Position numbers and translations under genes: made by a program. Below, piece by piece: positions 35,407 to 44,921 of a DNA stretch of 64,000 nt (its first letter is position 1; each line of letters opens with the position of its first letter). The DNA is from JAKOVR01 sp031415655 (GTDB lineage: Bacteria; Actinomycetota; Acidimicrobiia; Acidimicrobiales; Acidimicrobilacustridaceae): assembly GCA_031415655.1 (NCBI GenBank), contig JANOSD010000016.1, positions 1-64,000 of the forward strand, read 5' to 3'. A model generated the notes under the pieces. It saw only the letters and a list, made by a program, of their open reading frames with translations, was not told the DNA's origin and searched no databases.

Positions 35407-36204
35407 CTACCGATCGGCCGCACGGGGCGCCGGTGGAAGCGACGGCCGTCCGGCGTAACACTGGGCTACCTCCATCCACGCCTGCGCGTTGTCGCCGATC
35501 ACTCGGAGATTGGTGTCGGCGACATTGACCCGTTGGGTGACCACACGGCAGAAGTCGAACGCCGATCCCTCCACCCGATCGGGGGCGTCGACCTCGCCAT
35601 GTGACCATGCGAGCCCGGAGGGCAACGTGAGGTCGATGCGGACCGGAGCGCTCGACACCTCCGCTCCCCGAATCGTGAAGCTCCAACCCCGAGTGATGGC
35701 GCCGAGGTGGCAGACATGGGCGAGTCGGTCGGTGTTCGACGGGGGGACACCCAGCGCGGCGGAGATGTCGAGGCTATGGGCCCAGGTTTCCATGAGTCGG
35801 GCGGTGACAAAGGACGGCACGCTCATCGATGGCCCGAACCATGGCAAACGATGGCCGGGAGGAAGGTCGAGAAGTGCCCTCCGGAGCTGCGCAGCCGTGT
35901 CGACCCACCGAGCAAGCACGACCGACGGTGTGTTGGCGGCGGGATCGTTGCGCCCATCAGATGTGATCCGGCGGAGCAGGTCGGTGGATGTGGACCCGAA
36001 CGAGTCGGGATCGGTGGCGGCCAATACGCCGGCGGCGTCGGACCCAGTGAGGTGCACGACCTGGTCGGTTATGGACCACCGCGCTGCGGCCGATGGTGCG
36101 GCCCATGCGGTGTCGGGCAGGTTGGTGAGCAACTGCCCGAGGTGTGCGGTCTCGGCGGCGAGGTCGTCGAGGGGATCCGAGGGAATGGTGTGGAGTTCGG
36201 GCAC
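35407..36204 (-). CDS. TIGR03084 family metal-binding protein
   Basis: A 265-residue protein of the DinB/mycothiol-dependent maleylpyruvate isomerase-like superfamily (TIGR03084 group). The N-terminal four-helix bundle contains RWSITDQVVHLTGSDAAG and METWAHSLDISAALGVP; the His residues of VVHLTGSD and WAHSLD are the usual metal ligands, with a His in LAHVCHLG. The C-terminal half is a small beta domain (VRIDLTLPSGLAW). GTG at 36204 follows CCAGGATC. It is divergent from a methyltransferase gene 52 bases away, so they share a promoter region. Confidence 0.85.
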   Translation of the reverse strand: MPELHTIPSDPLDDLAAETAHLGQLLTNLPDTAWAAPSAAARWSITDQVVHLTGSDAAGVLAATDPDSFGSTSTDLLRRITSDGRNDPAANTPSVVLARWVDTAAQLRRALLDLPPGHRLPWFGPSMSVPSFVTARLMETWAHSLDISAALGVPPSNTDRLAHVCHLGAITRGWSFTIRGAEVSSAPVRIDLTLPSGLAWSHGEVDAPDRVEGSAFDFCRVVTQRVNVADTNLRVIGDNAQAWMEVAQCYAGRPSLPPAPRAADR

Positions 36205-36255
36205 AGGTAGATCCTGGGGATAGGGCTGGGTTGGGGGAGTACGATCCGAGTCGTC

Positions 36256-37131
36256 ATGGTCGCACTTGAAGCAGTTCCCGCCCCGATCCCCGTCGACGGG
36301 TTGTCGAACTCTTCGACGCTTGATCCCTCGAATCCCCCGGCCCTGCCGGTGTTTACGAAACCGCTTGATCAACTCCAGACTCCCCACGATGAGGTTCGTT
36401 TGATCGACCTCGGTTGTGGGGCGGGGCGTTCGTTGGTCAGCGCCGCCCGTCGATTCGGCGTTCCTGGCGTGGGCATCGATCTTGATGCTCGCAAGGTGCG
36501 TAAGGCCCGCAAAGCGGGAAACGATGCGATGGTCGGCGACATCACCTTGCTCGATCCCGACGAGTTCGCCGGCGTGCACTACGTCAACCTCGACAACGTG
36601 CTCGAACACCTCCCCTCGCTCGATGTGGTGGAGCAGGTTCTGGCCGGCGCGGTCACGTTGGCCGATCGGCTCGTTTGCATCCGTCATCCGTCCTTTGAGG
36701 ACGAGGACTACCTTGCCTCCCTCGGTGTGAAGCAGTACTGGACCGACTGGCCCGGAGAGCACACCGCAAAGGTTCGTGTGCACGAGTTCGTGGCGATGGC
36801 CAACCGCTTGGGCGTCTATCAGATGCTGGTGCAGCCGGTGGGCCTGTCCCCCGACACCGACGACCCCACAGTCCTTCCGCTGAGCGCCCCGAGCGGCCAA
36901 CGGCGCATCGGTGAGCGGGCGGGTGCGGTCAGCGTCTACGACCCCGAGCGGCACGGCCCCAAACCCGACGTCACCTTTGCCCGCCCGGTGTACTTCGCCT
37001 TCGACATCGTGCTGGTTGTAGGAGCCGGCTCGGTGGAGTTGCGCTACCGCGACGACCCCGAGGCAACGAGCCAACGCCCCTTCGTCACTTGGCGCGCTCC
37101 CGGCGCTGGCCCCGCCATCACCGCTCCCTGA
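36256..37131 (+). CDS. SAM-dependent methyltransferase
   Basis: A 291-residue class I methyltransferase. Motif I is VRLIDLGCGAGRSLVSAARRFG, the acidic end of strand 2 is GVGIDLDARKVRKARKAG, motif II/III region is NLDNVLEHLPSLDVVEQVL. The C-terminal half (from about 165) is not typical and includes WPGEHTAKVRVHEFVAMANRLG and a beta-rich end. The substrate is unknown; a small-molecule or lipid methyltransferase is likely. ATG at 36256, only 52 bases from the divergent gene. Confidence 0.85.
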   Translation: MVALEAVPAPIPVDGLSNSSTLDPSNPPALPVFTKPLDQLQTPHDEVRLIDLGCGAGRSLVSAARRFGVPGVGIDLDARKVRKARKAGNDAMVGDITLLDPDEFAGVHYVNLDNVLEHLPSLDVVEQVLAGAVTLADRLVCIRHPSFEDEDYLASLGVKQYWTDWPGEHTAKVRVHEFVAMANRLGVYQMLVQPVGLSPDTDDPTVLPLSAPSGQRRIGERAGAVSVYDPERHGPKPDVTFARPVYFAFDIVLVVGAGSVELRYRDDPEATSQRPFVTWRAPGAGPAITAP

Positions 37132-37326
37132 GTTCTGGGTTTTGCCGGGAGGAGGGCGGGGTGCCACGACTCCGTCCGGCTTGGCGCAGGAACTCTGAGA
37201 AACGCCGTGACGAACGGCACACCAAACGATTGCCGCATAAGGTGGTGATGTTCACGCGTTGGCAGGACGTGGTTCACCTGGGCCCAATAATTTGGACCCC
37301 TATCGATCCATCGAGCGGAGCAAAAC

Positions 37327-38442
37327 ATGAACCGGCGAAACTTCCTCCAGACAACCTTCGGCATCGGCATCGCAACTGCCTCCGGCGGTATCCTCACCGC
37401 TTGTCAGGCGATCACTGCCGACTACGGAGCGCTGCTCGCTGCCAACGCCGACGGTCTGATGCTGCCGGCCGGGTTCACCAGCCGCATCGTGGCTACCACG
37501 GGCGTTGCCGTGACCGGCACCGCCTATACGTGGCATGGCGCCCCGGACGGTGGCGCGGTGTTTCCCACTGCCGGCGGCGGATGGATCTATACCTCCAACA
37601 GCGAGGTCAGCGGTGGCGGTGGCGGTTGCGGTGCGATTGAGTTCGACAGCGTGGGCGCCATCATCGGGGCTCGGAGCATTCTCTCTGGCACGTCGAGCAA
37701 CTGTGCCGGCGGCCCCACGCCATGGGGCACATGGTTGAGTTGCGAAGAGACCGACACCGGGCAGGTTTGGGAGTGCGACCCAACAGGCGCCACGGGTGCT
37801 TTGGCTCGTCCAGCCCTCGGCGTGTTCAAGCACGAGGCGGCCGCAGTTGATCCGGTGAACGAGCACATCTACCTCACCGAAGACAAGAGCAACGGTGGGC
37901 TCTACCGATTCGTTCCCACCGCCTACCCCAGTCTTACGGCGGGAACGCTGGAGGTGCTCACCGAAGTGTCGGGCACCCTTGGTTGGGCAACTGTCCCCGA
38001 CCCCGACGGCAGTCCCACCGCAACCCGCTCCCAGGTCCCCACGATGAAACAGTTCAATGGCGGCGAGGGTTGTTGGTACCGGCTTGGGGTGCTCGTCTTC
38101 ACCACCAAAGGCGACAACCGAGTGTGGGGCTACAACATTGCCGCCAACACCCTCACAATCATGTACGACGACAACACCTCACCCACGCCGGTCCTCACGG
38201 GGGTCGACAACGTCACGATCTCGCCGAAGACGCCCCACATTTTCGTGGCCGAAGACGGCGGCAACATGGAGATTGTGGCGGTCGATGTGAGTGGCCAGAC
38301 CGCCTATCCCTTCGTTCGGATCACCGGACGTGCTGGCTCTGAGGTCACCGGCCCGGCGTTCACGGCGGACGGGTCGCGCATGTACTTCTCCTCCCAGCGC
38401 ACCCCAGGCGAGACCTTCGAAGTCACCGGCCCCTTCAAGTAG
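37327..38442 (+). CDS. PhoX-type secreted phosphatase-like lipoprotein (DUF839)
   Basis: A 371-residue exported protein with a Tat motif (RRNFLQTT), a hydrophobic stretch and a lipobox-like LTAC. The core is the PhoX/DUF839 beta-propeller: SNCAGGPTPWGTWLSCEET, KHEAAAVDPVNEHIYLTEDKSNGGLYRF, FTTKGDNRVWGYN and a C-terminal EVTGPAFTADGSRMYFSSQR. PhoX enzymes are Ca/Fe-dependent phosphomonoesterases; the Cys and Glu of SCEET are the metal-site residues. It is shorter than classical PhoX, so catalytic activity is not certain. ATG at 37327 follows GGAGC. A strong palindromic terminator lies 20 bases after the stop. Confidence 0.9.
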   Translation: MNRRNFLQTTFGIGIATASGGILTACQAITADYGALLAANADGLMLPAGFTSRIVATTGVAVTGTAYTWHGAPDGGAVFPTAGGGWIYTSNSEVSGGGGGCGAIEFDSVGAIIGARSILSGTSSNCAGGPTPWGTWLSCEETDTGQVWECDPTGATGALARPALGVFKHEAAAVDPVNEHIYLTEDKSNGGLYRFVPTAYPSLTAGTLEVLTEVSGTLGWATVPDPDGSPTATRSQVPTMKQFNGGEGCWYRLGVLVFTTKGDNRVWGYNIAANTLTIMYDDNTSPTPVLTGVDNVTISPKTPHIFVAEDGGNMEIVAVDVSGQTAYPFVRITGRAGSEVTGPAFTADGSRMYFSSQRTPGETFEVTGPFK

Positions 38443-38461
38443 CCCCCCCTCCCCTTTTGGT

Positions 38462-38509
38462 TTTTGGTAGGGGAGACGCATCAAAATTGATGCGTCTCCC
38501 CTACCAAAA
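38462..38509. terminator. 48-nt palindromic terminator element, copy 1
   Basis: A perfect 23-bp stem with an AA loop, arms starting TTTTGGTAGGGGAGACGC and ending GCGTCTCCCCTACCAAAA. It lies between the convergent PhoX gene (ends 38442) and hypothetical gene (ends 38542), with T-runs on both sides, so it can work in both directions. Further copies are at 43756 and 62511. Confidence 0.92.
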
Positions 38510-38541
38510 CGGGGGTTTGGGGGCGATCGGGAAGGTCGACC

Positions 38542-38922
38542 TCACGGTCGAGGGTCGAGAAGCTGCGCGCACCAGGTGACGCCGTCGTCGATGGTGCTGG
38601 TGGCCCACGTGGGGAAGGGCATCGAGAACGTGCCGGATTCGATCATGGCGCAGATGTGACCGACCCGATCCTCGGCGACCACGGTGACGGCCCCCGCAAT
38701 CGGAGCTTCGGAGAGCAACGCCCGTTCGGCCAGCCATTGCGAGATGTGTTGCTGGGCTTCGGGCAGGCCCTGCTGGTAGTCGAACACGATGCCCATCCGT
38801 TGGCGGCGGGCGAAGAGGGTGTCGAGTTCGGCGGTGATTTCTTGGGCGGCCGTGAGGTCCACCGTGGCATCGACCATCACCACCGCGACCGGCCAACGAG
38901 TGGTGTCGACAACGTCGGACAT
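38542..38922 (-). CDS. Small conserved hypothetical protein, STAS-like in shape
   Basis: A 126-residue cytoplasmic protein. The alternating strand-helix pattern (PVAVVMVDATVDLTAAQEITAEL, RMGIVFDYQQG, PIAGAVTVVAEDRVGHICAMIE, then FPTWATSTIDDGVTW) suggests a small alpha/beta domain like SpoIIAA/STAS-type proteins, but I cannot assign a family. ATG at 38922. It is divergent from the GNAT-like gene and convergent with PhoX. Confidence 0.65.
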   Translation of the reverse strand: MSDVVDTTRWPVAVVMVDATVDLTAAQEITAELDTLFARRQRMGIVFDYQQGLPEAQQHISQWLAERALLSEAPIAGAVTVVAEDRVGHICAMIESGTFSMPFPTWATSTIDDGVTWCAQLLDPRP

Positions 38923-39042
38923 GACCAGAGGTTACTGCCGGCGGGGCACCGTCCGCCCGGGGGGGTATGCCTGCTCACCCGGGTCGGGGGGCTGGCCGTC
39001 GTCGTCGGGCCGCAGCGCCGGATGGTCGGTACGATCGGCGTC

Positions 39043-40113
39043 ATGGCGAAGGACCGCGAAACGCCCGCTCATGCTCCTCGCACCCTTTCCGATGGAACCA
39101 TCGTCCGGTTGCTCAAGCCCGGCGAGGGCGCCACGGTGGGGACGGCGATCCGTGTGGCGTACGGCGACACCTACGACGCCCCGTGGGTGTACGACGCCGA
39201 CGAGGTGGACCGGCGTCTCTCGTCCGGCGCGCTGGTGTCGTGCGTGGCGACGGAGCCGGACGGATCGCTGCTGTGCCACGGCGCGCTGACGCGGTCCACC
39301 TTGGATGCCCCGGTGGCGGAGAGCGGCCAGGCGGCCACGCTTCCGGCGGCTCGAGGCCGTCATCTTTTCACCGAGGTGAAACGTTTCCTCGCGGAGTGGG
39401 CCACGGCGGAAGGGCTCTTCGGGCTCTTCTCGGAGGCCACGGCCGCCCATCCCTTCAGCCAGAAAGCCAACCTCGATCTTGGCGCGCACGAGACCGGCTT
39501 TCTCCCCGGTTGGATCCCGTCGACCGTGGCCAACGACGCAGCCGCGCCGACGGCCGAGTCGACGGAGAAGGACCGTGCTCCCGTCGGACGACAATCGGCG
39601 GCGATCTTCTACCTGCGCACGAACCGGGCGCATGAACGCCCACTGTTTGTGCCGGCGCGCCACCGTGAGGAGGTGGCGCGCATCGTCGACGTGGCCGACA
39701 TGCGTGGGACGGTGATTCATGACGAGCCGGCCGGTTCCCTCCTTGGGTCGTCCGTGGTGGAGGTGCTCGAACGCGACGATCACAACCTTGCCGTACTTAC
39801 CGTCCACCAAGCAGGCGCCGACCTCGGTGCCGTCGTCACATCGGAGCGGGACTCGCAGTTCGGAACCGGACGTGACGCGGTGTTCCTCGACCTGCCGATG
39901 GAACATCCCACGAGTGGCGCCGCCGGCGACCTGCTCGACGAACTTGGGTTTTCGTTTGCTGGCCTCTTCCCCAATCTCGATGTGGCGGGCGACATGCTCC
40001 GGTTGGTGGCGTTCCGAGACTCGACCATCGTCACCCACGAATCCGCCACGGCGTCGGATCACGGTCGCCAACTGCTCGACTATGTGCTCGCCGATCTCGC
40101 TCGGCAGTCATGA
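39043..40113 (+). CDS. GNAT-like acetyltransferase family protein
   Basis: A 356-residue protein that looks like two acetyltransferase-type lobes. The first begins TIVRLLKPGEGATVGTAIRVAYGDTYDAPWVYD and has EVKRFLAEWATAEGLFGLFSEATAAHPFSQKANLDLG, the common GNAT acceptor region. The second, from about residue 200, ends LDELGFSFAGLFPNLDVAGDMLRLV, another GNAT-like strand. No partner gene identifies a substrate. ATG at 39043; ATG at 39022 is an alternative. Confidence 0.72.
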   Translation: MAKDRETPAHAPRTLSDGTIVRLLKPGEGATVGTAIRVAYGDTYDAPWVYDADEVDRRLSSGALVSCVATEPDGSLLCHGALTRSTLDAPVAESGQAATLPAARGRHLFTEVKRFLAEWATAEGLFGLFSEATAAHPFSQKANLDLGAHETGFLPGWIPSTVANDAAAPTAESTEKDRAPVGRQSAAIFYLRTNRAHERPLFVPARHREEVARIVDVADMRGTVIHDEPAGSLLGSSVVEVLERDDHNLAVLTVHQAGADLGAVVTSERDSQFGTGRDAVFLDLPMEHPTSGAAGDLLDELGFSFAGLFPNLDVAGDMLRLVAFRDSTIVTHESATASDHGRQLLDYVLADLARQS

Positions 40114-40149
40114 CATGAGATACGACAACGGGCGCGAGCTCACTCGGCC

Positions 40150-40629
40150 GTGACCATCAGTTCTGTCGAGCGCTGGAAGATGCGTCGTTACTACTTGCTG
40201 CCCCTGCTGGGCTTGGCGGGGCTCTTTGGGCTCGGCGTCGTAACCAGGACGGCGCCATTCGTTCTCGCTTCGCTGCCGTTGGCGCTTTTGCTTGGATGGT
40301 GGGTCCTGTCGTTGGAGGCGGTGGCTCGTGTTTCGGGTAGGGAGGCGTTGGCTGTCATCGAGCGCACGACCAGCGTCTTTGACCTACGGGAGTTCAGCTG
40401 GGTGCACGTGCAGTCCGACCCCGCCAGTGGCCGCTTTCGAACGATGTACCCGGTCCCTGATCACCAGTCCGAACGGGCAATCGTCTTTGGCCCAGGAGGC
40501 ATTGGTGGGTTTGTCACCATTAGGGATTGCCGAGGCCAGCTTGTTTGGCCTGCAGGCCGATTGTGGAAGCCGCATTCGCGTTTTCCGCTTACTGCGCCGA
40601 GGTTCCCATTCGGCCGGGACGGTTTGTAG
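40150..40629 (+). CDS. Hypothetical membrane protein
   Basis: A 159-residue protein with two membrane helices near the N-terminus (YLLPLLGLAGLFGLGVV and FVLASLPLALLLGWWVL), followed by a soluble domain with SVFDLREFSWVHVQSDP. I do not recognise it. The GTG at 40150 lacks a strong ribosome binding site. It ends 5 bases before the following methyltransferase, suggesting one transcript with it and perhaps with the GNAT-like gene. Confidence 0.6.
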   Translation: MTISSVERWKMRRYYLLPLLGLAGLFGLGVVTRTAPFVLASLPLALLLGWWVLSLEAVARVSGREALAVIERTTSVFDLREFSWVHVQSDPASGRFRTMYPVPDHQSERAIVFGPGGIGGFVTIRDCRGQLVWPAGRLWKPHSRFPLTAPRFPFGRDGL

Positions 40630-40634
40630 CGCTG

Positions 40635-41492
40635 ATGGTCGACTCCCAATACACCGATCCACGTCTCGTCGAGCTGTATGACACGCTCAATCCTGCGGGG
40701 CCGGATACCGACTTCTATCTGTCGCTGTTGGGTTCCGCCCCGATCGCCGTTGCTGATCTCGGTTGCGGGACCGGGTTGTTGGCCCGTCGCATCGCCGGCT
40801 TCGGGCACACGGTGATCGGATTGGATCCGGCGCCGGCCATGCTGGCAATCGCTCGTCGAAACGATCCGGACGGTCACGTGAAGTGGATCGAAGGCGACGC
40901 TCGGGAACGGTGGCAGCACCCGTGGGTGGACCTGGCGATTCTTTCGGGCCATGCATTCCAGGTGTTCCTCGACGACCACGATGTCGGGGCCGTGCTCACC
41001 GCGGCAGCGTCCGCCCTTTCGCCCTTGGGAACGTTGGCGTTCGAGACGCGCAACCCCGAGCGGCGAAGCTGGGAGCGCTGGACGCCGGAGTGGTCTACGC
41101 GTCGAGTCACGGTGGCGGGGATGGGCGAGGTCCAGGTGTCCCATCAGCTCCTTGAGGTCGCGGAGGAACGGGATCACACCCTCGTGCAATTCGAAACCTC
41201 CCACATGTTTCCGGGTGATTCGATGCCGGTGGTCGGCGTCAGCACGCTTCGTTTCACCTCCGCCGATGTGCTTGAAGCACTCCTTCGGGCGGCCGGATTC
41301 ACCGACGTCGTGATGTACGGCGATTGGGACCGTTCGCCGCTCTCGACATCGTCACCGGAGATCATCGTGGTGGCCCGCAGAGGGCGGGGCGACGCCGACG
41401 AGCGTGCAGTTCTACGGCGATCGCTCGGCGGTGTGGGTGGGTCTGCGCCTGGCGGGTCGGAGGTAGCTTGGGCGCGTGCAACCCGCCACTGA
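40635..41492 (+). CDS. SAM-dependent methyltransferase
   Basis: A 285-residue class I methyltransferase of the type 11/25 sort. Motif I is IAVADLGCGTGLLARRIAGFG, the SAM-ribose Asp is in VIGLDPAPAMLAIAR, followed by WIEGDARE and VDLAILSGHAFQVFLDD. The C-terminal half has the beta strand pattern of small-molecule methyltransferases (HMFPGDSMPVVGVSTLRF). The last 30 residues are low complexity. ATG at 40635 is preferred over in-frame upstream codons that overlap the membrane protein gene. Confidence 0.9.
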   Translation: MVDSQYTDPRLVELYDTLNPAGPDTDFYLSLLGSAPIAVADLGCGTGLLARRIAGFGHTVIGLDPAPAMLAIARRNDPDGHVKWIEGDARERWQHPWVDLAILSGHAFQVFLDDHDVGAVLTAAASALSPLGTLAFETRNPERRSWERWTPEWSTRRVTVAGMGEVQVSHQLLEVAEERDHTLVQFETSHMFPGDSMPVVGVSTLRFTSADVLEALLRAAGFTDVVMYGDWDRSPLSTSSPEIIVVARRGRGDADERAVLRRSLGGVGGSAPGGSEVAWARATRH

Positions 41493-41838
41493 ACACCCCG
41501 GCGGTGTCGGACGATAGGGGTGTTGGGTTCGCCGCAATTCCCCGTGGCTCGGATGCAAGGCGTCGACATGAGTGAACTGGCCGACCTGGGTCTGCGCGCT
41601 TCCGTCGGCGGTCCTCGGTCTTGCCGCGTCCACGAGGCGGCGTGGCGTACGTCCTTTGCGGGCTCCGAAACAGTGAATCGGAACACCCGCATCGCCGCGT
41701 CATGGGCCGTGTTTCCCTGCGACGCACCGAATCGATTGCCGTGGGTTGGGCGCAAATCGTCGGAGACGTGTCCCCCGCCGCGGGAGGCCAGGAGAGATGA
41801 TCAAACCGTCGAGGTACGCACCGATCGAAGGAGCCCGA

Positions 41839-42018
41839 ATGCTCGAAATGCGCGAAGTATGTGAGCGATGCGACACGCCGCTGGGGTTGGACGATGGCGC
41901 ACGAATCTGCTCCTTCGAATGCACCTTCTGTCCCCCGTGCGCCACCGCGCTGGAAGCCGTGTGTCCGAACTGCGGGGGCGAGCTGGTGGGCCGACCGAGA
42001 CGAGTTGCGGCGGGCTGA
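41839..42018 (+). CDS. DUF1272 zinc-ribbon protein
   Basis: A 59-residue protein matching DUF1272: MLEMREVCERCDTPL, ARICSFECTFCPPCATAL and VCPNCGGELVGRPRR. Four Cys pairs (CERC, CSFEC, CPPC, CPNC) could bind two zinc ions. Its role is unknown. The ATG at 41839 follows AAGGAG at ideal spacing. The 41493-41838 stretch before it holds no gene I can support. Confidence 0.85.
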   Translation: MLEMREVCERCDTPLGLDDGARICSFECTFCPPCATALEAVCPNCGGELVGRPRRVAAG

Positions 42019-42036
42019 CCGAGCCGTTGTGTCCAA

Positions 42037-42078
42037 GCCGCCCTGACCAAGCCGCCCTGACCAAGCCGCCGTGACCAA
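42037..42078. repeat. 14-bp tandem repeat, 3 copies
   Basis: Three copies of GCCGCCCTGACCAA (third with G for C at position 7), starting 18 bases after the DUF1272 stop. Confidence 0.85.
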
Positions 42079-42179
42079 GCCGTTCTTTCCGGCTCACCCC
42101 GACCAAAGCAACCCAGTCCGCCTCGCGGCGGCGAAATCTACCCGCTGCCCGCCCGCCCCTCCGTCCCTCCGACGCACCG

Positions 42180-43703
42180 CTACCAGTAGTTGGGTGCCTG
42201 CGCGGTGATCGTGATGTCGTGCGGGTGGCTCTCGCGATAGGCGGCGTCGGTGATGCGGATGAACTGGCCGCGGTCCTGCAGTTCGGCGATGGTGGGTGTG
42301 CCGCAGTAGCCCATGGCCGCTCGAAGGCCGCCCACGAGTTGGTACACCACGTTGCCCACGGGGCCCTTGTAGAGCACCCGTCCTTCGATGCCTTCGGGCA
42401 CGAGTTTGTCGGTTTGGGTGACATCGCCCTGGAAGTAGCGATCCTTCGAGAACGATCGGGCCTTCATCGCTCCCATTGAGCCCATGCCTCGGTACTCCTT
42501 GTAGGCCTCGCCTTGGAACAGCACCACCTCGCCGGGAGACTCGTCGACGCCGGCGAGCAGGCTGCCGAGCATCACGCAATCAGCGCCGGCGGCGATGGCT
42601 TTCGGGATATCGCCGGACAGCCGGATCCCACCGTCAGCGATCACGGTGCGTCCGCGGCGGGCAGCCGCCTGGGCGCAGTCGTAGATGGCGGTGAGTTGCG
42701 GTACGCCGACGCCGGCGACCACTCGTGTGGTGCAGATCGATCCTGGCCCGATGCCTACCTTCACGCCGTCGACCCCCGCCTCGATGAGCGCCTCGACGGC
42801 CTCGGCCGTGGCGATGTTGCCGCCGATCACCTCGATGTCGAAGGCACCTTTCACGGCCTTGACCACGTCGAGCACACCACGGGAGTGACCGTGGGCGGTA
42901 TCGACTACGAGGAGATCGACACCGGCGGCCACGAGCGCTTCGGCCCGTTCGAGTGCGTCCGGGCCAGTGCCGACGGCGGCCGCCACCATGAGCCGTCCCT
43001 CTTCGTCCTGGGTGGCGTTCGGATAGTCGGTCTGCTTCTTGATGTCCTTGACAGTGATGAGCCCGTGAAGCCGGCCGGCGTCGTCGACGATCGGGAGTTT
43101 CTCGATTCGGTGATGCCAGAGGATGTCGCGGGCCTGCTCGAGCGTGGTACCGATCTTCGCCGTCACCAGCGGCGCCGCCCGCATGACGTTGGTGACGAGC
43201 TGTTCGGTGTCCTCCACGAAACGCAGATCGCGGTTGGTGAGGATGCCGACCAGCTGGCCCGATGGGTCGGTGATCGGGATACCGGACACCCGGTAGTGGG
43301 CCATGAGCTCAAGCGCCTCGCTCACCTTTGCGGTGGGAGGCAGCGTGATGGGATCGGTGATCATGCCGCTCTGTGAGCGTTTGACCCGGTCCACCTGGGC
43401 GACCTGGTCTTCGATGGCGAGGTTGCGATGGATGACGCCGATTCCGCCGAGCCGGGCGATGGCAATGGCGAGCGGGGCTTCGGTGACGGTGTCCATTGCC
43501 GCTGCCACGACGGGGATGCTCAGGGTGATGCGTTCGGTGAGGCGGGTGGAGGTGTCGACTTCGGACGGCAGTACGTTGCTCTCGGCCGGGATGAGCAGGA
43601 CATCGTCGAAGGTGAGGCCTTCACGGGCGAACTTCGTGGTGAGGTCGCGGGGAGCGGCGGGGCTCCCGAACGGGTCTGCCATCGAGCCATCCACGTTCGT
43701 CAT
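42180..43703 (-). CDS. guaB: Inosine-5'-monophosphate dehydrogenase
   Basis: A 507-residue enzyme that oxidises IMP to XMP with NAD, the first committed step of GMP synthesis. The barrel opens at residue 28 (EGLTFDDVLLIPAESNVLP), two CBS domains occupy about 115-225, and the catalytic Cys324 is in GIGPGSICTTRVV. The IMP-binding loop IADGGIRLSGDIPKA, GSLLAGVDESPGE and the flap EYRGMGSMGAM are all intact. ATG at 43703. Housekeeping gene, apparently single. Terminator element copy 2 lies upstream of its start. Confidence 0.97.
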   Translation of the reverse strand: MTNVDGSMADPFGSPAAPRDLTTKFAREGLTFDDVLLIPAESNVLPSEVDTSTRLTERITLSIPVVAAAMDTVTEAPLAIAIARLGGIGVIHRNLAIEDQVAQVDRVKRSQSGMITDPITLPPTAKVSEALELMAHYRVSGIPITDPSGQLVGILTNRDLRFVEDTEQLVTNVMRAAPLVTAKIGTTLEQARDILWHHRIEKLPIVDDAGRLHGLITVKDIKKQTDYPNATQDEEGRLMVAAAVGTGPDALERAEALVAAGVDLLVVDTAHGHSRGVLDVVKAVKGAFDIEVIGGNIATAEAVEALIEAGVDGVKVGIGPGSICTTRVVAGVGVPQLTAIYDCAQAAARRGRTVIADGGIRLSGDIPKAIAAGADCVMLGSLLAGVDESPGEVVLFQGEAYKEYRGMGSMGAMKARSFSKDRYFQGDVTQTDKLVPEGIEGRVLYKGPVGNVVYQLVGGLRAAMGYCGTPTIAELQDRGQFIRITDAAYRESHPHDITITAQAPNYW

Positions 43704-43755
43704 ACCAAGAGCCTACCGGCGCACCCAACTGCCGGGACTACCCACCACTCTGGGT

Positions 43756-43803
43756 TTTTGGTAGGGGAGACGCATCAGAACTGATGCGTCTCCCCTACCA
43801 AAA
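43756..43803. terminator. 48-nt palindromic terminator element, copy 2
   Basis: Same element as at 38462: a 23-bp perfect stem with an AA loop, arms TTTTGGTAGGGGAGACGC and its complement. Next to the loop it has G/C where copy 1 has A/T, a compensatory change that keeps the pair. It begins 7 bases after the stop of the ABC ATPase pseudogene (43811) and precedes guaB. Confidence 0.92.
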
Positions 43804-43810
43804 CGCGGGG

Positions 43811-44717
43811 TTAGGCGGTGAGGAGGTCGGTGAGGTCGTCGACGAGGTCGGCGAAGCGGGGGTCGTGTTTGGTGAGCCGCCCTCGGGTGGGGCCGAAGTC
43901 CACCTCGATCTCCTCGGCGATCCGACCCGGCCGCGACGCCATCACGTAGATCCGGTCCGACAGGTACACCGCCTCCTCCACGTCGTGCGTGACCATGAGA
44001 ATCGTGGCGCCGGTGCGCTGCCAGACCGTGAGGAGGAAGTCCTGCATCTGTCGTTTGGTGAGGGCGTCGAGCGCACCGAACGGCTCGTCGAGAAGCAACA
44101 AGTCCGGTTCCGGTGCGAGGGCCCGTGCGATGGCTACCCGCTGGCGCATGCCGCCGGAGAGCTCACGTGGGAGCGCGCCGGCGAGCTCGGCGCGTCGAGC
44201 GATATGAAGCCGAGCAATTCTTCCACCCGGTCGGCGCGTCGGGCCTTCGACCACCGGCCAGCTCGAGGCCGAACCCGATATTGCGGGCCACACTGGCCCA
44301 CGGGAACAACGAATAGCCCTGGAAGACCATGCCGCGGTCGGGTCCCGGTCCCACCACTCGGTCGCCCTCCACACGAACGACGCCGGAGGTGGGCTCTTCC
44401 AAGCCACCGATGATCGACAGGAGGGTGGACTTCCCGCAGCCCGACGCGCCGAGCAGACACACCAGTTCGCCGTCATGCAAATGGATGTCGACCCCGTCGA
44501 GGGCCACCACCTCGCCCCTACGGCTCCTGAACACTTTGCCCACGCCTTCCGCCAACAACTTCGGGGCGGGACGGTCGTGTCCATCGGTCGGCCTCGTTGC
44601 GGCGCCGGCCAGGACGGTGCCGGTCAGGGCGGTACTGGTCAGGACGGTACTGGTCAGGACGGTGCCGGTGAGAAGGCCGCCGGTCGAAGCAGTATCGGGC
44701 GCAGCAGTATCGGTCAT
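43811..44717 (-). pseudogene. NitT/TauT-type ABC transporter ATPase with two frameshifts
   Basis: All family motifs are present but in three successive frames: Walker A LLGASGCGKST and Q-loop MVFQGYSLFPWASVARNIGFGLELA in the first, RADRVEELLGFISLDA in the second, and RRAELAGALPRELSGGMRQR, Walker B LLLLDEPFGALDALT and VTHDVEEAVYLSDR in the third. The shifts fall near 44240-44258 and 44195-44205; each fits loss of one base. The N-terminus carries a 15-bp DNA repeat coding for TVLTS-like units (about 44604-44680). ATG at 44717 overlaps the permease stop (ATGA). It resembles ATPases of SsuB/TauB importers that accompany urea/guanidine carboxylase. It is a pseudogene unless the indels are sequencing errors. 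Confidence 0.85.
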
Positions 44718-44920
44718 GATCGGGCCCAAGGAGCGGAGAGGTTTCGCAGGCCGCGCAACGCAAGGTCGCTCACCAGCCCGATGAATCCGAACACGATGAG
44801 CAGGGCGAACATCGTGTCGACGGCCCGAAAAGGTTGAGCACGCACGATCTGGAAGGCCAAACCCTCCTGCGCCGCCAGCAACTCCGCCACTACCAGCATG
44901 AGCCAGGCGGCGGCCTTGCT
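44714..44920 (-). pseudogene. C-terminal remnant of an ABC permease
   Basis: About 68 residues match the end of TauC/SsuC-type permeases: AAAWLMLVVAELLAAQEGLAFQI, then FRAVDTMFALLIVFGFIGLVSDLALRGLRN. The frame upstream of about 44920 has no permease similarity; there the sequence becomes a urea-carboxylase piece on the other strand. The EAA loop is largely lost. The tail is coupled to the ATPase relic by ATGA, so the original operon order is still visible. Confidence 0.8.
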
Positions 44921-44921
44921 C